64,000 nt of DNA from Salibacterium salarium (GCF_030813635.1 NZ_JAUSUM010000004.1:266851-330850); one strand, 5' to 3'. Shown: positions 8,872-18,651, counted from the first letter of the stretch. Numbers and translations: made by a program. The notes: generated by a model not told the origin, from the letters alone.

Positions 8872-9405
8872 ATGACCAGCAATGAATCGATTCAACGTGC
8901 GCGCTACGGCAATCAAGAGTTTCATGACCTTGTTCATACCTATTATCAAACCGTTCAGCGATTTGCGTACCAAATCGGTGTCAAACCAGAAGATATAGAA
9001 GATGTCACCCAGGAAGTCTTTTTGAAAGTATATCGGTCACTCCATCATTTTTCCGGCGGTACTTTCACAACCTGGCTGTATTCGATTACGTTGAACACCG
9101 CAAGAGATATGATGAGAAAACAAAAACGCTTGAATCAGAAAATTGAAAAGATGAAAGAGAAAACGTCAAATCAGACGTACGCTACACTGGACGTTAGTGA
9201 AGACGCAATGGAACTACACGAGATGATCCGCACTCTTGATGAAAAATATCGGGTACCGCTTGTCCTTCATTATTTTCATCAACAGACGCATGCAGAAATC
9301 AGTGAAGTAACCGGAACATCTGTATCCGGTGTGAAATCACAGGTGATGAGGGCGAAACAGCAGCTCAAAGCTCAAATGGAAAAGGGAGGTGTTTCTCATG
9401 AGTAA
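8872..9405 (+). CDS. ECF-type RNA polymerase sigma factor
   Basis: 177 residues with sigma region 2 (EDIEDVTQEVFLKVYRSL, then FTTWLYSITLNTARD) and region 4 (LDEKYRVPLVLHYFHQQTHAEIS), the two-domain layout of extracytoplasmic-function sigma factors. The ATG at 8872 has AAAGGGGGG eight bases upstream and lies downstream of the candidate promoter; a longer frame from 8809 would start inside that promoter. Its last eight bases overlap the start of a membrane protein, the usual sigma/anti-sigma coupling. The regulon and signal are unknown. Confidence 0.92.
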   Translation: MTSNESIQRARYGNQEFHDLVHTYYQTVQRFAYQIGVKPEDIEDVTQEVFLKVYRSLHHFSGGTFTTWLYSITLNTARDMMRKQKRLNQKIEKMKEKTSNQTYATLDVSEDAMELHEMIRTLDEKYRVPLVLHYFHQQTHAEISEVTGTSVSGVKSQVMRAKQQLKAQMEKGGVSHE

Positions 9406-10606
9406 ATCTTTTGAAGAGCGTATGAAAGAATTAGAGGAAGGATATAACAATATGTCGGATTCCATCTCACCAGAAAAAATCATTGAAAGCGTAGAGAAAA
9501 CAAAGAAAAAATCCCGCTGGAAAAGAATATATACAACGGGCGGAGGAGTAATTGCTGCCGGCATTGCAGCCCTGCTTATTATGAGTCAGACTAGTGTAGC
9601 CCCGGGTGGCGATAACGTGGAAAATAATGAACAACCAATGGAAGAATCGCAACAAGATGATGAAGTGCCTGCTTTCACAGAAGAACGTGCAGTACAAGTA
9701 ATGAATGCTTATAAAGAATCATTTGTATCTCTTATTGATGAGGCCAACCAAAATAATCAAAAAATCAACTCCTATCAATCCATTGATGAAGTAAAACAAC
9801 ACTTCAACAACGTTATGTCTGATGAGCTAGCTACGTGGATGACAGATTCTTATTTCAGAGAAGAAGATGATGGAGTTTACGTCATTGCAAAAGATGGACC
9901 AACGTGGTTTCAGGAAGATCAATCGTTTGAGTTGGAAGAAGTGTCGGAGGAACATTTCAAAATAGTCCAAGAACGAAACAACGAATTACTCGGGCACCGC
10001 GAAATGATTTATCATGCAACGTATCGAGAGGAACAATGGATAGTGGATGATATTGAAACAAATGTATTAGATGAGCAAACGAACGAAAACCCGGAATCAG
10101 AAGAACAAGAAAATATTATGAATACTTCTGAAACAGTACTAACTATGTTAGCAAGTCAAGATATGGGAAGCTTGTCATCGCTTGTTCACCCCGAAAAAGG
10201 AGTTCTCTTCTCCCCGTATGTAAATATTGATGAAGAAGATGCTCGCGTATTTGATCAGGAAGAAGTAGAACAATTTTTTGAAACAGATCAAGTGTATGAA
10301 TGGGGTGTTTATGATGGTCGAGGCGATACGATTGAACAGACGCCAAGTGAATATTATGAGGAGTTTATTTTCGATCGAGATTTTCAAAACGCGGATGAGA
10401 TTTCTGTTGATGACATTGAACAACGTGGGAATATGAGCAGTAACATGAAAGACGTTTTTCCGGATAGTACCGTAGTGGAATACCATATTGAAGCTTCAGG
10501 TGAAAGCGGAGGGATGGATTGGGCAAGTCTCAATCTCGTGTTTGAACAAGATACAGAGGATTCATGGAAATTAGTTGCGGTTGTTCATGATCAATGGACA
10601 ATCTAG
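9398..10606 (+). CDS. Membrane-anchored putative anti-sigma factor with two extracytoplasmic modules
   Basis: A 402-residue protein with a short cytoplasmic part (1-40), one membrane span (about 45-64) and a large acidic outer part. The outer part seems to hold two modules, residues ~85-215 and ~235-402, joined by a Glu/Asn-rich linker; the second has the pattern SLVHPEKGVLFSPYVNI. The start (ATGAGTAA) overlaps the sigma gene stop and has GGGAGG eight bases upstream. Position and topology indicate an anti-sigma factor that senses an outside signal. I do not recognise a ZAS zinc motif in the cytoplasmic part, so sigma binding is inferred. Confidence 0.75.
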   Translation: MSKSFEERMKELEEGYNNMSDSISPEKIIESVEKTKKKSRWKRIYTTGGGVIAAGIAALLIMSQTSVAPGGDNVENNEQPMEESQQDDEVPAFTEERAVQVMNAYKESFVSLIDEANQNNQKINSYQSIDEVKQHFNNVMSDELATWMTDSYFREEDDGVYVIAKDGPTWFQEDQSFELEEVSEEHFKIVQERNNELLGHREMIYHATYREEQWIVDDIETNVLDEQTNENPESEEQENIMNTSETVLTMLASQDMGSLSSLVHPEKGVLFSPYVNIDEEDARVFDQEEVEQFFETDQVYEWGVYDGRGDTIEQTPSEYYEEFIFDRDFQNADEISVDDIEQRGNMSSNMKDVFPDSTVVEYHIEASGESGGMDWASLNLVFEQDTEDSWKLVAVVHDQWTI

Positions 10607-10615
10607 ATATCGATC

Positions 10616-10656
10616 TTTATAATGCCCGAGTCGTGCGCAGATTCGGGCATTATAAA
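10616..10656 (+). terminator. Terminator-like hairpin after the sigma/anti-sigma operon
   Basis: TATAATGCCCGA pairs with TCGGGCATTATA around a 13-base loop. The T-run after it is weak. Confidence 0.6.
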
Positions 10657-10763
10657 TGTTTTCATCAAACAAGGGAATAAGAACATAAATGAGTGAAAAG
10701 ATAAAAAGTGTGTAAGAGACGGTCATATTACGTGCTATAAAGTTTACAATCAGTGGTGAGTCT

Positions 10764-11447
10764 ATGTTGTTATTTCTTGGAACGTTACTTGTACTATTTG
10801 CTGTTACTGTTATTGTTGTGCGGTTTATGGGGAAATCTGCATTATCACAATTTACCCCACACGATTTAATTGCAATATTTTTTATAATAGGCCTTGCGAT
10901 GAGCGTTTTGGAAGTAGAAGGAATTTTTCAATCGTCCATTGGCATAGTAGTTGTTATTGTTGTTCATATCTCGCTTTCCAAATTAAGCCTTTACAATAAG
11001 TTAAACAAATTAGTGATCGGAGAACCGACAATTTTTATTAAACATGGAAAATTAATCAGGGCTAACTTAAAAAAGAGTCGTTTTTCGTTGTCGGAACTTT
11101 TAGCAAGTATTAGAAGTAAAGGCTATGCAGATATAAGCAACATTCAATATGCGATTCTTGAACCAAGCGGAGATATTAGTGTGCTGCCGAATGAAAACGC
11201 CATGCCAGTGACACCTAATATGTTAGGTTACCAATTAGAATACCAAGGAACCCCTATTGCTGTAATTGTTGAGGGGGAGATTCAACACAGAAATTTAGAA
11301 TTAATTCATAAAGATAGAGACTGGCTGATGGAAAAAGTACAAGCTGCTGGTTTCACTAAAGTAAATGATATTTTTTATGCGTCGGTACGAGACAACGATC
11401 ACTCTTTCCTTGTTGATGATGGAGAGGGGAAACATGGCTCCTCGTAA
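10764..11447 (+). CDS. DUF421 (YetF/YrbG-type) membrane protein
   Basis: 227 residues: three N-terminal membrane spans (about 1-20, 35-52, 57-77), then the soluble DUF421 domain (EPTIFIKHGKLIRANLKKSR, then a beta segment YAILEPSGDISVLPNE). Function is unknown; related Bacillus proteins are associated with spore or envelope integrity. A second, diverged DUF421 protein is encoded at 49933-50652. It stands alone here, tail-to-tail with the DUF2512 gene. Confidence 0.85.
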   Translation: MLLFLGTLLVLFAVTVIVVRFMGKSALSQFTPHDLIAIFFIIGLAMSVLEVEGIFQSSIGIVVVIVVHISLSKLSLYNKLNKLVIGEPTIFIKHGKLIRANLKKSRFSLSELLASIRSKGYADISNIQYAILEPSGDISVLPNENAMPVTPNMLGYQLEYQGTPIAVIVEGEIQHRNLELIHKDRDWLMEKVQAAGFTKVNDIFYASVRDNDHSFLVDDGEGKHGSS

Positions 11448-11494
11448 GGTTTAAAGTGGAAATCACATTTAAATATTGATTATCAAGCTTATAA

Positions 11495-11869
11495 TTACTG
11501 GGTATAAGCTTTGATGCGGTTGTTTCCGGGAAGGACATGAGTGGCGAGGTAGAAATGGAAATAATATTCGCAAAAAGCTAGTACGGTAGCAGCAAGGATT
11601 GAAGCTGAAATAATTGGAATCTCGGACTTGAAAAACAGTGAACCAAAAATCCATATTAGCAGAAAGGCGAGAAAAAAGTCAGCGATGGTAGCGGGAATGT
11701 TCATGATTCTTGGCATGATGAACAAATCACCTGGATAAGATACGATACCAATGATGGCAGTTAAAATAAAGACAAATAAAAAAGACACACCAAAACCAAT
11801 TCCAAGTATTAAATATAGGACAATAAGGGTAGTGACACCTTTTATAAGAAGTGCTTTTGCATGTTCCAT
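11495..11869 (-). CDS. DUF2512 (YndM-like) membrane protein
   Basis: 124 residues with four hydrophobic segments and the family's conserved middle (IVSYPGDLFIMPRIMNIPAT). DUF2512 proteins are small integral membrane proteins of Bacillaceae without an assigned role. AAGGAGA lies about 12 bases before the ATG at 11869, a slightly long spacing. It is convergent with the DUF421 gene. Confidence 0.82.
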   Translation of the reverse strand: MEHAKALLIKGVTTLIVLYLILGIGFGVSFLFVFILTAIIGIVSYPGDLFIMPRIMNIPATIADFFLAFLLIWIFGSLFFKSEIPIISASILAATVLAFCEYYFHFYLATHVLPGNNRIKAYTQ

Positions 11870-12015
11870 CTGCTTTCTAATCTCCTTTTTGTTTCCTTAT
11901 TTACTTGTAAATTGCCCGTTTGTTAATCATGTTATGTATTTCTTTATTATCGTTTTTCAACCACCCATAAGAGCTTCCATCTAAAAGGGGCTGGGACTAA
12001 ACCTTTATAAGATAG

Positions 12016-12055
12016 AAAAATGCCGAACGATTTTACAAAATCGTTCGGCATTTTT
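12016..12055. terminator. Bidirectional terminator hairpin
   Basis: AAAAATGCCGAACGATTT is followed by its perfect complement AAATCGTTCGGCATTTTT, giving A/T runs on both strands. Confidence 0.8.
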
Positions 12056-12176
12056 CGTTCCTAAGACAAATCGCTGCGCCAAAATACTTCGCTTTCACTC
12101 CAGAGCACAAGAGCGACATCGGCTCCCTGCGGATCACCGTGTCTCCTTTGCCGCGGGCACGGCTCGAAAAGAGAAA

Positions 12177-12233
12177 GATCGGCTAAAAGCGGCACGTCCT
12201 GTGCCAACGCCGATCTGACCCGCATCCTGCGGG
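12177..12233 (+). ncRNA. Bacillaceae-1-like structured RNA motif, copy 1
   Basis: Two adjacent hairpins. The first has outer stem GATCGGC/GCCGATC, internal loop TAAAAGC/AAC, inner stem GGCAC/GTGCC and loop GTCCT (12196-12200). The second is CCCGC/GCGGG with loop ATCCT (12224-12228). Paired terminal loops of the form RUCCU are the hallmark I recall for the Bacillaceae-1 RNA motif. Copies elsewhere in the window keep loops and internal bases while the stems change in a compensating way. Confidence 0.55.
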
Positions 12234-12270
12234 CCCTCGGCAGAAAACCCCTGCCTGCGGGGTCTCACTT

Positions 12271-12327
12271 CCGCAGGATGCGGTGGCTTCTACGTTGCAC
12301 ACAGGACGTGTGCGATTTTAGTAGAAG
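12271..12327 (-). ncRNA. Bacillaceae-1-like structured RNA motif, copy 2 (opposite strand)
   Basis: On the minus strand: outer stem CTTCTAC/GTAGAAG (12287-12293 with 12321-12327), internal bases TAAAATC/AAC, inner stem GCACAC/GTGTGC, loop GTCCT, then a second hairpin CCGC/GCGG with loop ATCCT (12271-12283). Every stem differs in sequence from copy 1 yet still pairs. The two copies face each other within the same inverted-repeat element. Confidence 0.55.
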
Positions 12328-12451
12328 TTCCTTCGTGCTTTTCCCGCAGGAGTCGAAGCATTTTGGCTCCGCTAATATGCAGTTCTTGACCAGCGCAAGA
12401 CATTCGTGTTTACTACCGCATATTTTTCTTTTGTCCCAACCTCTTGTTGTT

Positions 12452-13516
<1,065 letters not shown>

Positions 13517-13603
13517 TTAGTTAATCTATCAAAATTCGTGATGAAAAATACTTATTATGCAACACTCTAAAGAAAGATATAAATGTAAGGGTGACACACT
13601 TTT

Positions 13604-14788
13604 ATGGATGTAAAAAAGAAGGATCAGACGTCAGCTCTATTTTTATCAACTTTAGCAATGGTTGTTTCTTTTGCATTATGGTCGGTGATTGCACCAATTT
13701 CAACTGATATTCAAATAGTGTATGGACTCAGTGAAATGGAAAAGAGTTTTCTCGTCGTGACTCCAGTTGTTTTAGGATCGATTATGAGAATTCCAATGGG
13801 GATTATTACTGATAAATATGGCGGAAGAAAAGTATATACGATAACTATGCTGTTTCTAATCATTCCGTTGGTAGGCGCGGGTTTTTTTCATCAATACAGT
13901 ATGCTGTTGTTTTTTGTATTTTTCATTGGTATGGCGGGAACGACATTTGCAATAGCGGTGAGTTATGTGACGAAGTGGTTTCCGCCGGAGAAACAAGGCA
14001 TTGTTCTTGGAATAACCGGAATGGGGAACATGGGGACGGCGCTCGCAAGCTTCACGGTTCCAACCATTTACACAAGTTTCGGTTTAGAGTGGGTGTTTTG
14101 GGGATTTGCTGTTGCTATAGCGTTTATGGCTCTAATTTTCTGGTTCGGGACGAAAGAATTGTCAAATCCTAAAGAAGTTATTACTTTAAAACAATCATTT
14201 TCTGTTGTAAAACATAAACAAACATGGGTGTTGTCTTTATTTTACTTTTTAACTTTTGGCGGATTTATGGCCTTTAGTTTATATTTGCCTGCTATTTTGC
14301 AAGACACGTTTCAGTTTTCAGCAGTCAGAGCGGGAATGATCGCGGCCGGTTTTGTTATATTGGCAACGTGTATCAGACCATTAGGAGGATATTTAGCTGA
14401 TATATTTAGTCCTGTCCACGTGCTAAAACTGTTATTTAGTGGCATCGTTATATTTGCTATAGTCATGGCTTTTTATAGTACTAATTTTGCTATGTTTAGT
14501 ATGAGTTGTGCGGTGATGGCACTGCTGTTAGGGGCAGGTAATGGAGCTGTATTTAAATTAGTTCCTCAAGTTTCTCCGACAAATACAGGAGCGGTTACTG
14601 GTTTTGTGAGTGCGATTGGAGGAGTAGGTGGATTTTTTCCGCCTGTTGCGCTTGGATTGATCAAAGGTATCACAGGTGGATACACACTTGGTTTCCTGTT
14701 ACTTGCGTTATTTACAATCGGGTGCTTGATTGTAATCCGAAAGCTATATCATAATAGAATGACAGTACGACCAAAATCAACGGCGTAA
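13604..14788 (+). CDS. narK: NarK/NasA-type nitrate/nitrite MFS transporter
   Basis: 394 residues, about 12 membrane spans. The nitrate-porter subgroup shows in the loop motif RIPMGIITDKYGGRK and the glycine-rich GITGMGNMGTALASF in span 5, with a second glycine-rich segment (GFVSAIGGVGGFFPP) in span 11. It would import nitrate or export nitrite. Divergence from ldh over Rex/FNR-type sites suggests expression when oxygen is low. No nitrate reductase gene lies in this window. The ATG follows AAGGGTG. Confidence 0.85.
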   Translation: MDVKKKDQTSALFLSTLAMVVSFALWSVIAPISTDIQIVYGLSEMEKSFLVVTPVVLGSIMRIPMGIITDKYGGRKVYTITMLFLIIPLVGAGFFHQYSMLLFFVFFIGMAGTTFAIAVSYVTKWFPPEKQGIVLGITGMGNMGTALASFTVPTIYTSFGLEWVFWGFAVAIAFMALIFWFGTKELSNPKEVITLKQSFSVVKHKQTWVLSLFYFLTFGGFMAFSLYLPAILQDTFQFSAVRAGMIAAGFVILATCIRPLGGYLADIFSPVHVLKLLFSGIVIFAIVMAFYSTNFAMFSMSCAVMALLLGAGNGAVFKLVPQVSPTNTGAVTGFVSAIGGVGGFFPPVALGLIKGITGGYTLGFLLLALFTIGCLIVIRKLYHNRMTVRPKSTA

Positions 14789-14918
14789 TATGTTTAATAT
14801 AAGAAATAAACAGGAATGAGTATTATACAGCAAGTGTGGGGTAACATGGAAAAAGGTAGCTGTTGAATAAAACAACCACGAAAAAACAACAAGAACAAAC
14901 AAGAAAGGAGTATCTGAT

Positions 14919-15080
14919 ATGTCCTCCTTACGTGATGACATTCATGCCTTAATCAACAGTCTTCCCGAAGAAAGCTTAATAGAAGTGTATAACACCTTGT
15001 GGGAGTACAAGGAAGAAGAAGAAAAAGAATTGCATGAAGAGGCAAAAAAAGAAGTTCAAGCGGAGCGGAACCAAGCCTAA
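14919..15080 (+). CDS. Small acidic hypothetical protein (53 aa)
   Basis: ATG at 14919 with a perfect AAAGGAG eight bases upstream, ending TAA at 15080. The peptide begins MSSLRDDIHALINSLPEESL and ends in a long charged helix (EEEEKELHEEAKKEV). No family is recognised; the pattern of an N-terminal LINSLPEE turn plus a charged helix recalls short dimerising proteins such as antitoxins, but no toxin partner is adjacent. Strong ribosome site and terminator (15153-15196) support expression. Confidence 0.65.
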   Translation: MSSLRDDIHALINSLPEESLIEVYNTLWEYKEEEEKELHEEAKKEVQAERNQA

Positions 15081-15152
15081 TACATCCAGCCCGCTAGAAG
15101 TCCCCCCCCTGTAGATAGCACAGTTTAAGACCATGTAGCAACCTTCCAGGAT

Positions 15153-15196
15153 AAAAAAAGACGGATTTTGGGTGAACTTCCCTGGTCCGTTTTCTT
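15153..15196 (+). terminator. Terminator after the 53-residue gene
   Basis: ACGGA (15161) pairs with TCCGT (15186) with an inner GGG/CCC stem, followed by TTTTCTT. Confidence 0.55.
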
Positions 15197-15303
15197 AGTT
15201 CAAATGATATTTTTCTGTGGCGAGAATAATGAAGACTTCTTTTGCACACGTTATAGAACGTTGAAGAGTGTGTCATTATTTCTTGTACAGGGGTTGAAAG
15301 GCG

Positions 15304-16647
15304 ATGAAGAAATCGACAGATAGTGGGCAAGAGGAAAGTTATCTTAAGTGGTGGCAGTTGTCGCTACTGGGGACGGGCTGTATTATCGGGACAGGTTTCT
15401 TTCTAGCATCAAGCCTTGCGATTTCCATGACAGGACCGGCCGTTGTCATCTCCTTTATTTTAGCAAGTTTCGGTACGTATTCTGTGTATCATTTCCTGGC
15501 AAAATTAATGACAGATGACCCGCAAAAAGGGTCTTTTCATACATATGCTAGAAAGGCTTACGGACGTTGGGCTGGGTTTAGTTCGGGCTGGGTATATTGG
15601 GGTTCGGAGATGTTGATTATGGGAAGTCAGATGACGGCCTTGTCGATTTTTTCGAAATTTTGGTTTCCGGATATCCCTCTATGGATATTTGCAACAGGCT
15701 ACTCGGTACTTGGGATTCTCGTTGTTCTAACTGGTTCGAAAGGTTTTGACCGGATTGAAAATATTTTCGGTGTTGTGAAAATAGCTGCTATTCTCATGTT
15801 TATTGTTGTTGCTTGCATTGCTCTTTCTGGCATGGTGACTAAAAATGCGGAGGCGGTGCATGTTCCGCAGACACTCTCTTCATTTTTTCCTAATGGATTT
15901 ACAGGTTTATGGTCTTCCTTGATTTATGCGTTCTATGCCTTTGGTGGAATTGAAATCATGAGCATGATGTCGATTCGTTTAAAGGATAAAAAAGACGCCT
16001 CAAAATCAGGAAGAGTCATGTTACTGCTTATTACCTCTATCTACATCATTTCTCTTGGTTTAGCAGTCTTGTTAGTTTCCGTTGACAGTTTTGATGCGAA
16101 TGAAAGTCCTTTTGTGACAGCACTAGACAAACATCAGTTTCCGTTCTTTCCCCATGTGTTTAATGGAGCGTTAATTATAGCAGGCTTTTCTACTATGGTT
16201 GCGTCTCTATTTGCTGTAACCAGCATGCTTGTGACACTAGCCAAGGATGGAGATGCACCTGCACTTTTTTCAAAAGAAGGAAAAGGAAAGGTGAATCTTC
16301 ATCTCCCGGCATTGGGCTTAACTGTTATTGGTATGATTGTTTCGATTATCTTTTCTCTGTTGTTGCCAGAAAAGATTTTTGAGTATATTACCACAGCAGC
16401 AGGTCTTATGCTGATTTATAACTGGTTTTTCATACTTTTCTATTCGAATCGTTTGCTTGAAATAAAAGGTTTTGACCATATGAAACGTTTTGGCAGCATG
16501 GCTTTTGTTCTGTTAGCGGTAAGCGGAACCCTTTTGGAAAAAGCAAGCCGCATTGGTTTTTTTGTCAGTCTTGCCTTTGTTGTTGTCGTAGGTCTTGTTG
16601 TCCTTAAAATGAGAAAAAAATGGCAACAACGGTCATATGAAAGTTAA
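15304..16647 (+). CDS. Amino acid permease (APC superfamily)
   Basis: 447 residues with about 12 spans. The first span carries the APC substrate-backbone motif (GTGCIIGTGFFLASS near residue 25), and IYAFYAFGGIEIMSMMS near residue 210 is typical of span 6. It would import an amino acid by proton or sodium symport. Specificity is not readable. Its stop overlaps by four bases the end of the convergent LysE-type exporter gene. ATG at 15304 follows GAAAGGCG. Confidence 0.88.
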   Translation: MKKSTDSGQEESYLKWWQLSLLGTGCIIGTGFFLASSLAISMTGPAVVISFILASFGTYSVYHFLAKLMTDDPQKGSFHTYARKAYGRWAGFSSGWVYWGSEMLIMGSQMTALSIFSKFWFPDIPLWIFATGYSVLGILVVLTGSKGFDRIENIFGVVKIAAILMFIVVACIALSGMVTKNAEAVHVPQTLSSFFPNGFTGLWSSLIYAFYAFGGIEIMSMMSIRLKDKKDASKSGRVMLLLITSIYIISLGLAVLLVSVDSFDANESPFVTALDKHQFPFFPHVFNGALIIAGFSTMVASLFAVTSMLVTLAKDGDAPALFSKEGKGKVNLHLPALGLTVIGMIVSIIFSLLLPEKIFEYITTAAGLMLIYNWFFILFYSNRLLEIKGFDHMKRFGSMAFVLLAVSGTLLEKASRIGFFVSLAFVVVVGLVVLKMRKKWQQRSYES

Positions 16648-17285
16648 GGATGACCGAATGCAAGGAGAGCCTTTATCCCTTCCCAACCAAAATAGATGCC
16701 AAAAATAATTAAGGAAAAACCGGACGCAATCGAAATAATCGTTAACATACGATCGGATAAGTATTTTCGAAATCCACTTGCCATTCCAGCCATGGTCACA
16801 TCCCACAAGGACACCCCGATAAAAATAGCGAGGCTATATAACCATAACTGTTCTATACTTTGGGAAGCAGCTGTTTTTGCGACGATAGATCCGTATATTC
16901 CTAACCAAAATAAAATTGTTAACGGGTTGCATAAAGACATAAAAAACCCCGAAAGAAATGATTTCATAATTGGCTGCTCCTTGCGTTGACTACGGACTGT
17001 AATAGTGTTGGCTGCCCCTTTCACACTTTCGATACCAATATAAACTAATACAAAGAAGCCAAAAAGCCAAAGAAACGTTTTTACCAATGGGGCACTTAAA
17101 AAATGAACGACGCCAAGATAAACCAGCAGCATATATAACCCATCAGCAACCATTGCGCCTACTCCAACAAGCCATGCATGCCAAAAACCGCTTTTTATTC
17201 CCCTGTCCAATTGAGCCGCATTAATAGGTCCAATTGGTGCTGCCAGAGTCAATCCTAAAAAAATATAGCTAAAGAATACACTCAT
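16644..17285 (-). CDS. LysE/RhtB-family exporter
   Basis: 213 residues, six predicted spans, with the family's N-terminal APIGPINAAQLDRGIKSGF and the conserved MSLCNPLTILFWLG near residue 115. Members export amino acids or related small molecules. It is convergent with, and overlaps by four bases, the amino acid permease gene, so an importer and an exporter share one tail-to-tail locus. Substrate is unknown. Confidence 0.88.
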   Translation of the reverse strand: MSVFFSYIFLGLTLAAPIGPINAAQLDRGIKSGFWHAWLVGVGAMVADGLYMLLVYLGVVHFLSAPLVKTFLWLFGFFVLVYIGIESVKGAANTITVRSQRKEQPIMKSFLSGFFMSLCNPLTILFWLGIYGSIVAKTAASQSIEQLWLYSLAIFIGVSLWDVTMAGMASGFRKYLSDRMLTIISIASGFSLIIFGIYFGWEGIKALLAFGHP

Positions 17286-17470
17286 ATCAGCAACCCCTCA
17301 ATATTTAAAGGATAATCTTCAAAAGTATATTCAGGAGAATGAACTTGTACAACTTTTTTGTTGGAGAAATAATATGTAATATCGTAAGTCGTTAGCGGTG
17401 ACAGGCGTCTCAGCAGATGATATGATTAAAATAAGATGAAATATGAAAAAACTCGATAGGTGGGATATTT

Positions 17471-17974
17471 ATGATGAGCGAGAAATTGAGAGATGGACTC
17501 ATTGATCAGATGAATTATGAGTTTTATTCGGCACATGCTTACATGGCTGCAGCAGCATACTGCTCGGCGGAAAACTTGGATGGTTTTGCAAATTTCTTTT
17601 TAGTTCAAGCAGAAGAAGAACGTTTTCATGGAATGAAATTCTATCATTTTCTGAATGATATGGGAGAACGTGCAATTGTAAAAGGGTTTGATAGCCCAAA
17701 TAATACTTTTAGCTCACTTCTTGATGTATTTGAAAAAGGGTTGGAGCAGGAAAAAGATGTAACCAAACGTATTTATAAGCTAGCAGATATAGCACTTGAT
17801 GAACGTGAACATGCTACAATGACATTTTTAAATTGGTTTATTGAGGAACAAATTGAAGAAGAATCGTTATTCGATGATCTTATTCAAAAATTGAAGCGTA
17901 TCGACAGCGACAGCAATGCTCTCTTTATGCTTGAGGAAGAACTAGGCAAACGCAAATTCGAAGCAAATGAATAG
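17471..17974 (+). CDS. ftnA: Ferritin, FtnA type
   Basis: 167 residues forming a four-helix ferritin. All ferroxidase ligands fall at the positions known for E. coli FtnA: Glu17, Glu50, His53, Glu94 and Gln127. It stores iron as a mineral in a 24-subunit cytoplasmic shell. The start ATGATG at 17471 follows GGTGGGA. No Fur box is seen in the 185-base upstream gap. It shares a bidirectional terminator with the convergent sspH gene. Confidence 0.95.
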   Translation: MMSEKLRDGLIDQMNYEFYSAHAYMAAAAYCSAENLDGFANFFLVQAEEERFHGMKFYHFLNDMGERAIVKGFDSPNNTFSSLLDVFEKGLEQEKDVTKRIYKLADIALDEREHATMTFLNWFIEEQIEEESLFDDLIQKLKRIDSDSNALFMLEEELGKRKFEANE

Positions 17975-17982
17975 TACTGTTA

Positions 17983-18017
17983 ATAGAATCAGAGCTTATT
18001 GCTCTGATTCTATTTTT
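17983..18017. terminator. Bidirectional terminator shared by ftnA and sspH
   Basis: ATAGAATCAGAGC pairs perfectly with GCTCTGATTCTAT around TTATT, with T-runs on both strands. Confidence 0.85.
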
Positions 18018-18195
18018 ACCTTTCTTCTAGTTGATTCAGGGATACCGTTAGTTCATTATCAGGATTCTCAAGTGCATATATTCTAGCTGTTCCATTTTGC
18101 ACATCAACATGTTGAATATAAACTGGAGTTCCGTCATAGGTTATATTCCCCATTACCGGAGATTCTGATATTTTCTGGGCACGTAAAACATCCAT
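18016..18195 (-). CDS. sspH: Small acid-soluble spore protein, H type
   Basis: A 59-residue protein starting MDVLRAQKISESPVMGNITY, with the diagnostic middle PVYIQHVDVQNGTARIYALE. This is closely similar to Bacillus SspH proteins (YNGVPIYIQHV, TARIYPL). SspH is a minor spore-core protein made in the forespore. AAGGAGGGG lies seven to eight bases before the ATG at 18195. Its presence is the most direct evidence in this window that the organism forms spores. Confidence 0.9.
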   Translation of the reverse strand: MDVLRAQKISESPVMGNITYDGTPVYIQHVDVQNGTARIYALENPDNELTVSLNQLEER

Positions 18196-18590
18196 AGTAG
18201 CCCCTCCTTATCTAATCATTACTATCCCTCACTAGCTTTATCATTATACGAATAAGAACCAAATATCTTATGTGGATAATTATGCTAAAACTTATAGAGT
18301 CTTAAAAAAGTTGGTATATTTAAAAATTAATACAATGTAACGGCTTGTACATATAAAAACAGGAGAATCGTTGTATGTTGGAACAAGAAAACAAATGAAT
18401 CTTTATGAAAAGCGAAGCAAGAAAAAGTATATACGCATGTCTTATGAAGTATAATATGATTATGTATAATCTTTTGTATTAAAACCATTTATATTCTAAA
18501 ATGTAAAATTATGATATATTTTAACTGCACTACCTTAGTTTGTAGAGAAGGGAGGTATCATAAAAAATGAGAAATTTACGTCCACCATAA

Positions 18591-18604
18591 TGAAAGCGTT
18601 GTCA
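18591..18604 (+). promoter_or_regulatory. CcpA catabolite-responsive element (cre)
   Basis: TGAAAGCGTTGTCA matches the cre consensus (TGNAANCGNTNNCA) at every fixed base. It lies 48 bases before the pectate lyase start. CcpA would shut the gene off on preferred sugars. The remainder of the 456-base gap (18196-18651) is very AT-rich and holds no convincing gene apart from a possible seven-codon leader at 18567-18590. Confidence 0.7.
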
Positions 18605-18651
18605 AATGATCGGATCCAAATTATTATATTATAAAGAAAGAAGGGGAAAAA

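Larger units (their letters stand above)
11986..12444. repeat. Large inverted-repeat intergenic element containing paired RNA-like motifs
   Basis: Fills most of the 582 bp gap between the DUF2512 gene and ldh. The ends are inverted (GGGGCTGGGAC at 11987-11997; GTCCCAACCTC at 12433-12443). Inner arms also match imperfectly: GCCAAAATACTTCG near 12074 against CGAAGCATTTTGGC near 12353. Inside are a strong hairpin at 12016-12055 and two oppositely oriented copies of a structured motif. The base composition is clearly more GC-rich than the flanks. I see no credible protein. It looks like a dispersed, possibly mobilised, intergenic element. Confidence 0.7.

Noticed and set aside
11986-12444. An insertion sequence with transposase
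   Set aside because: There are inverted ends but no transposase frame; at most a non-autonomous element.
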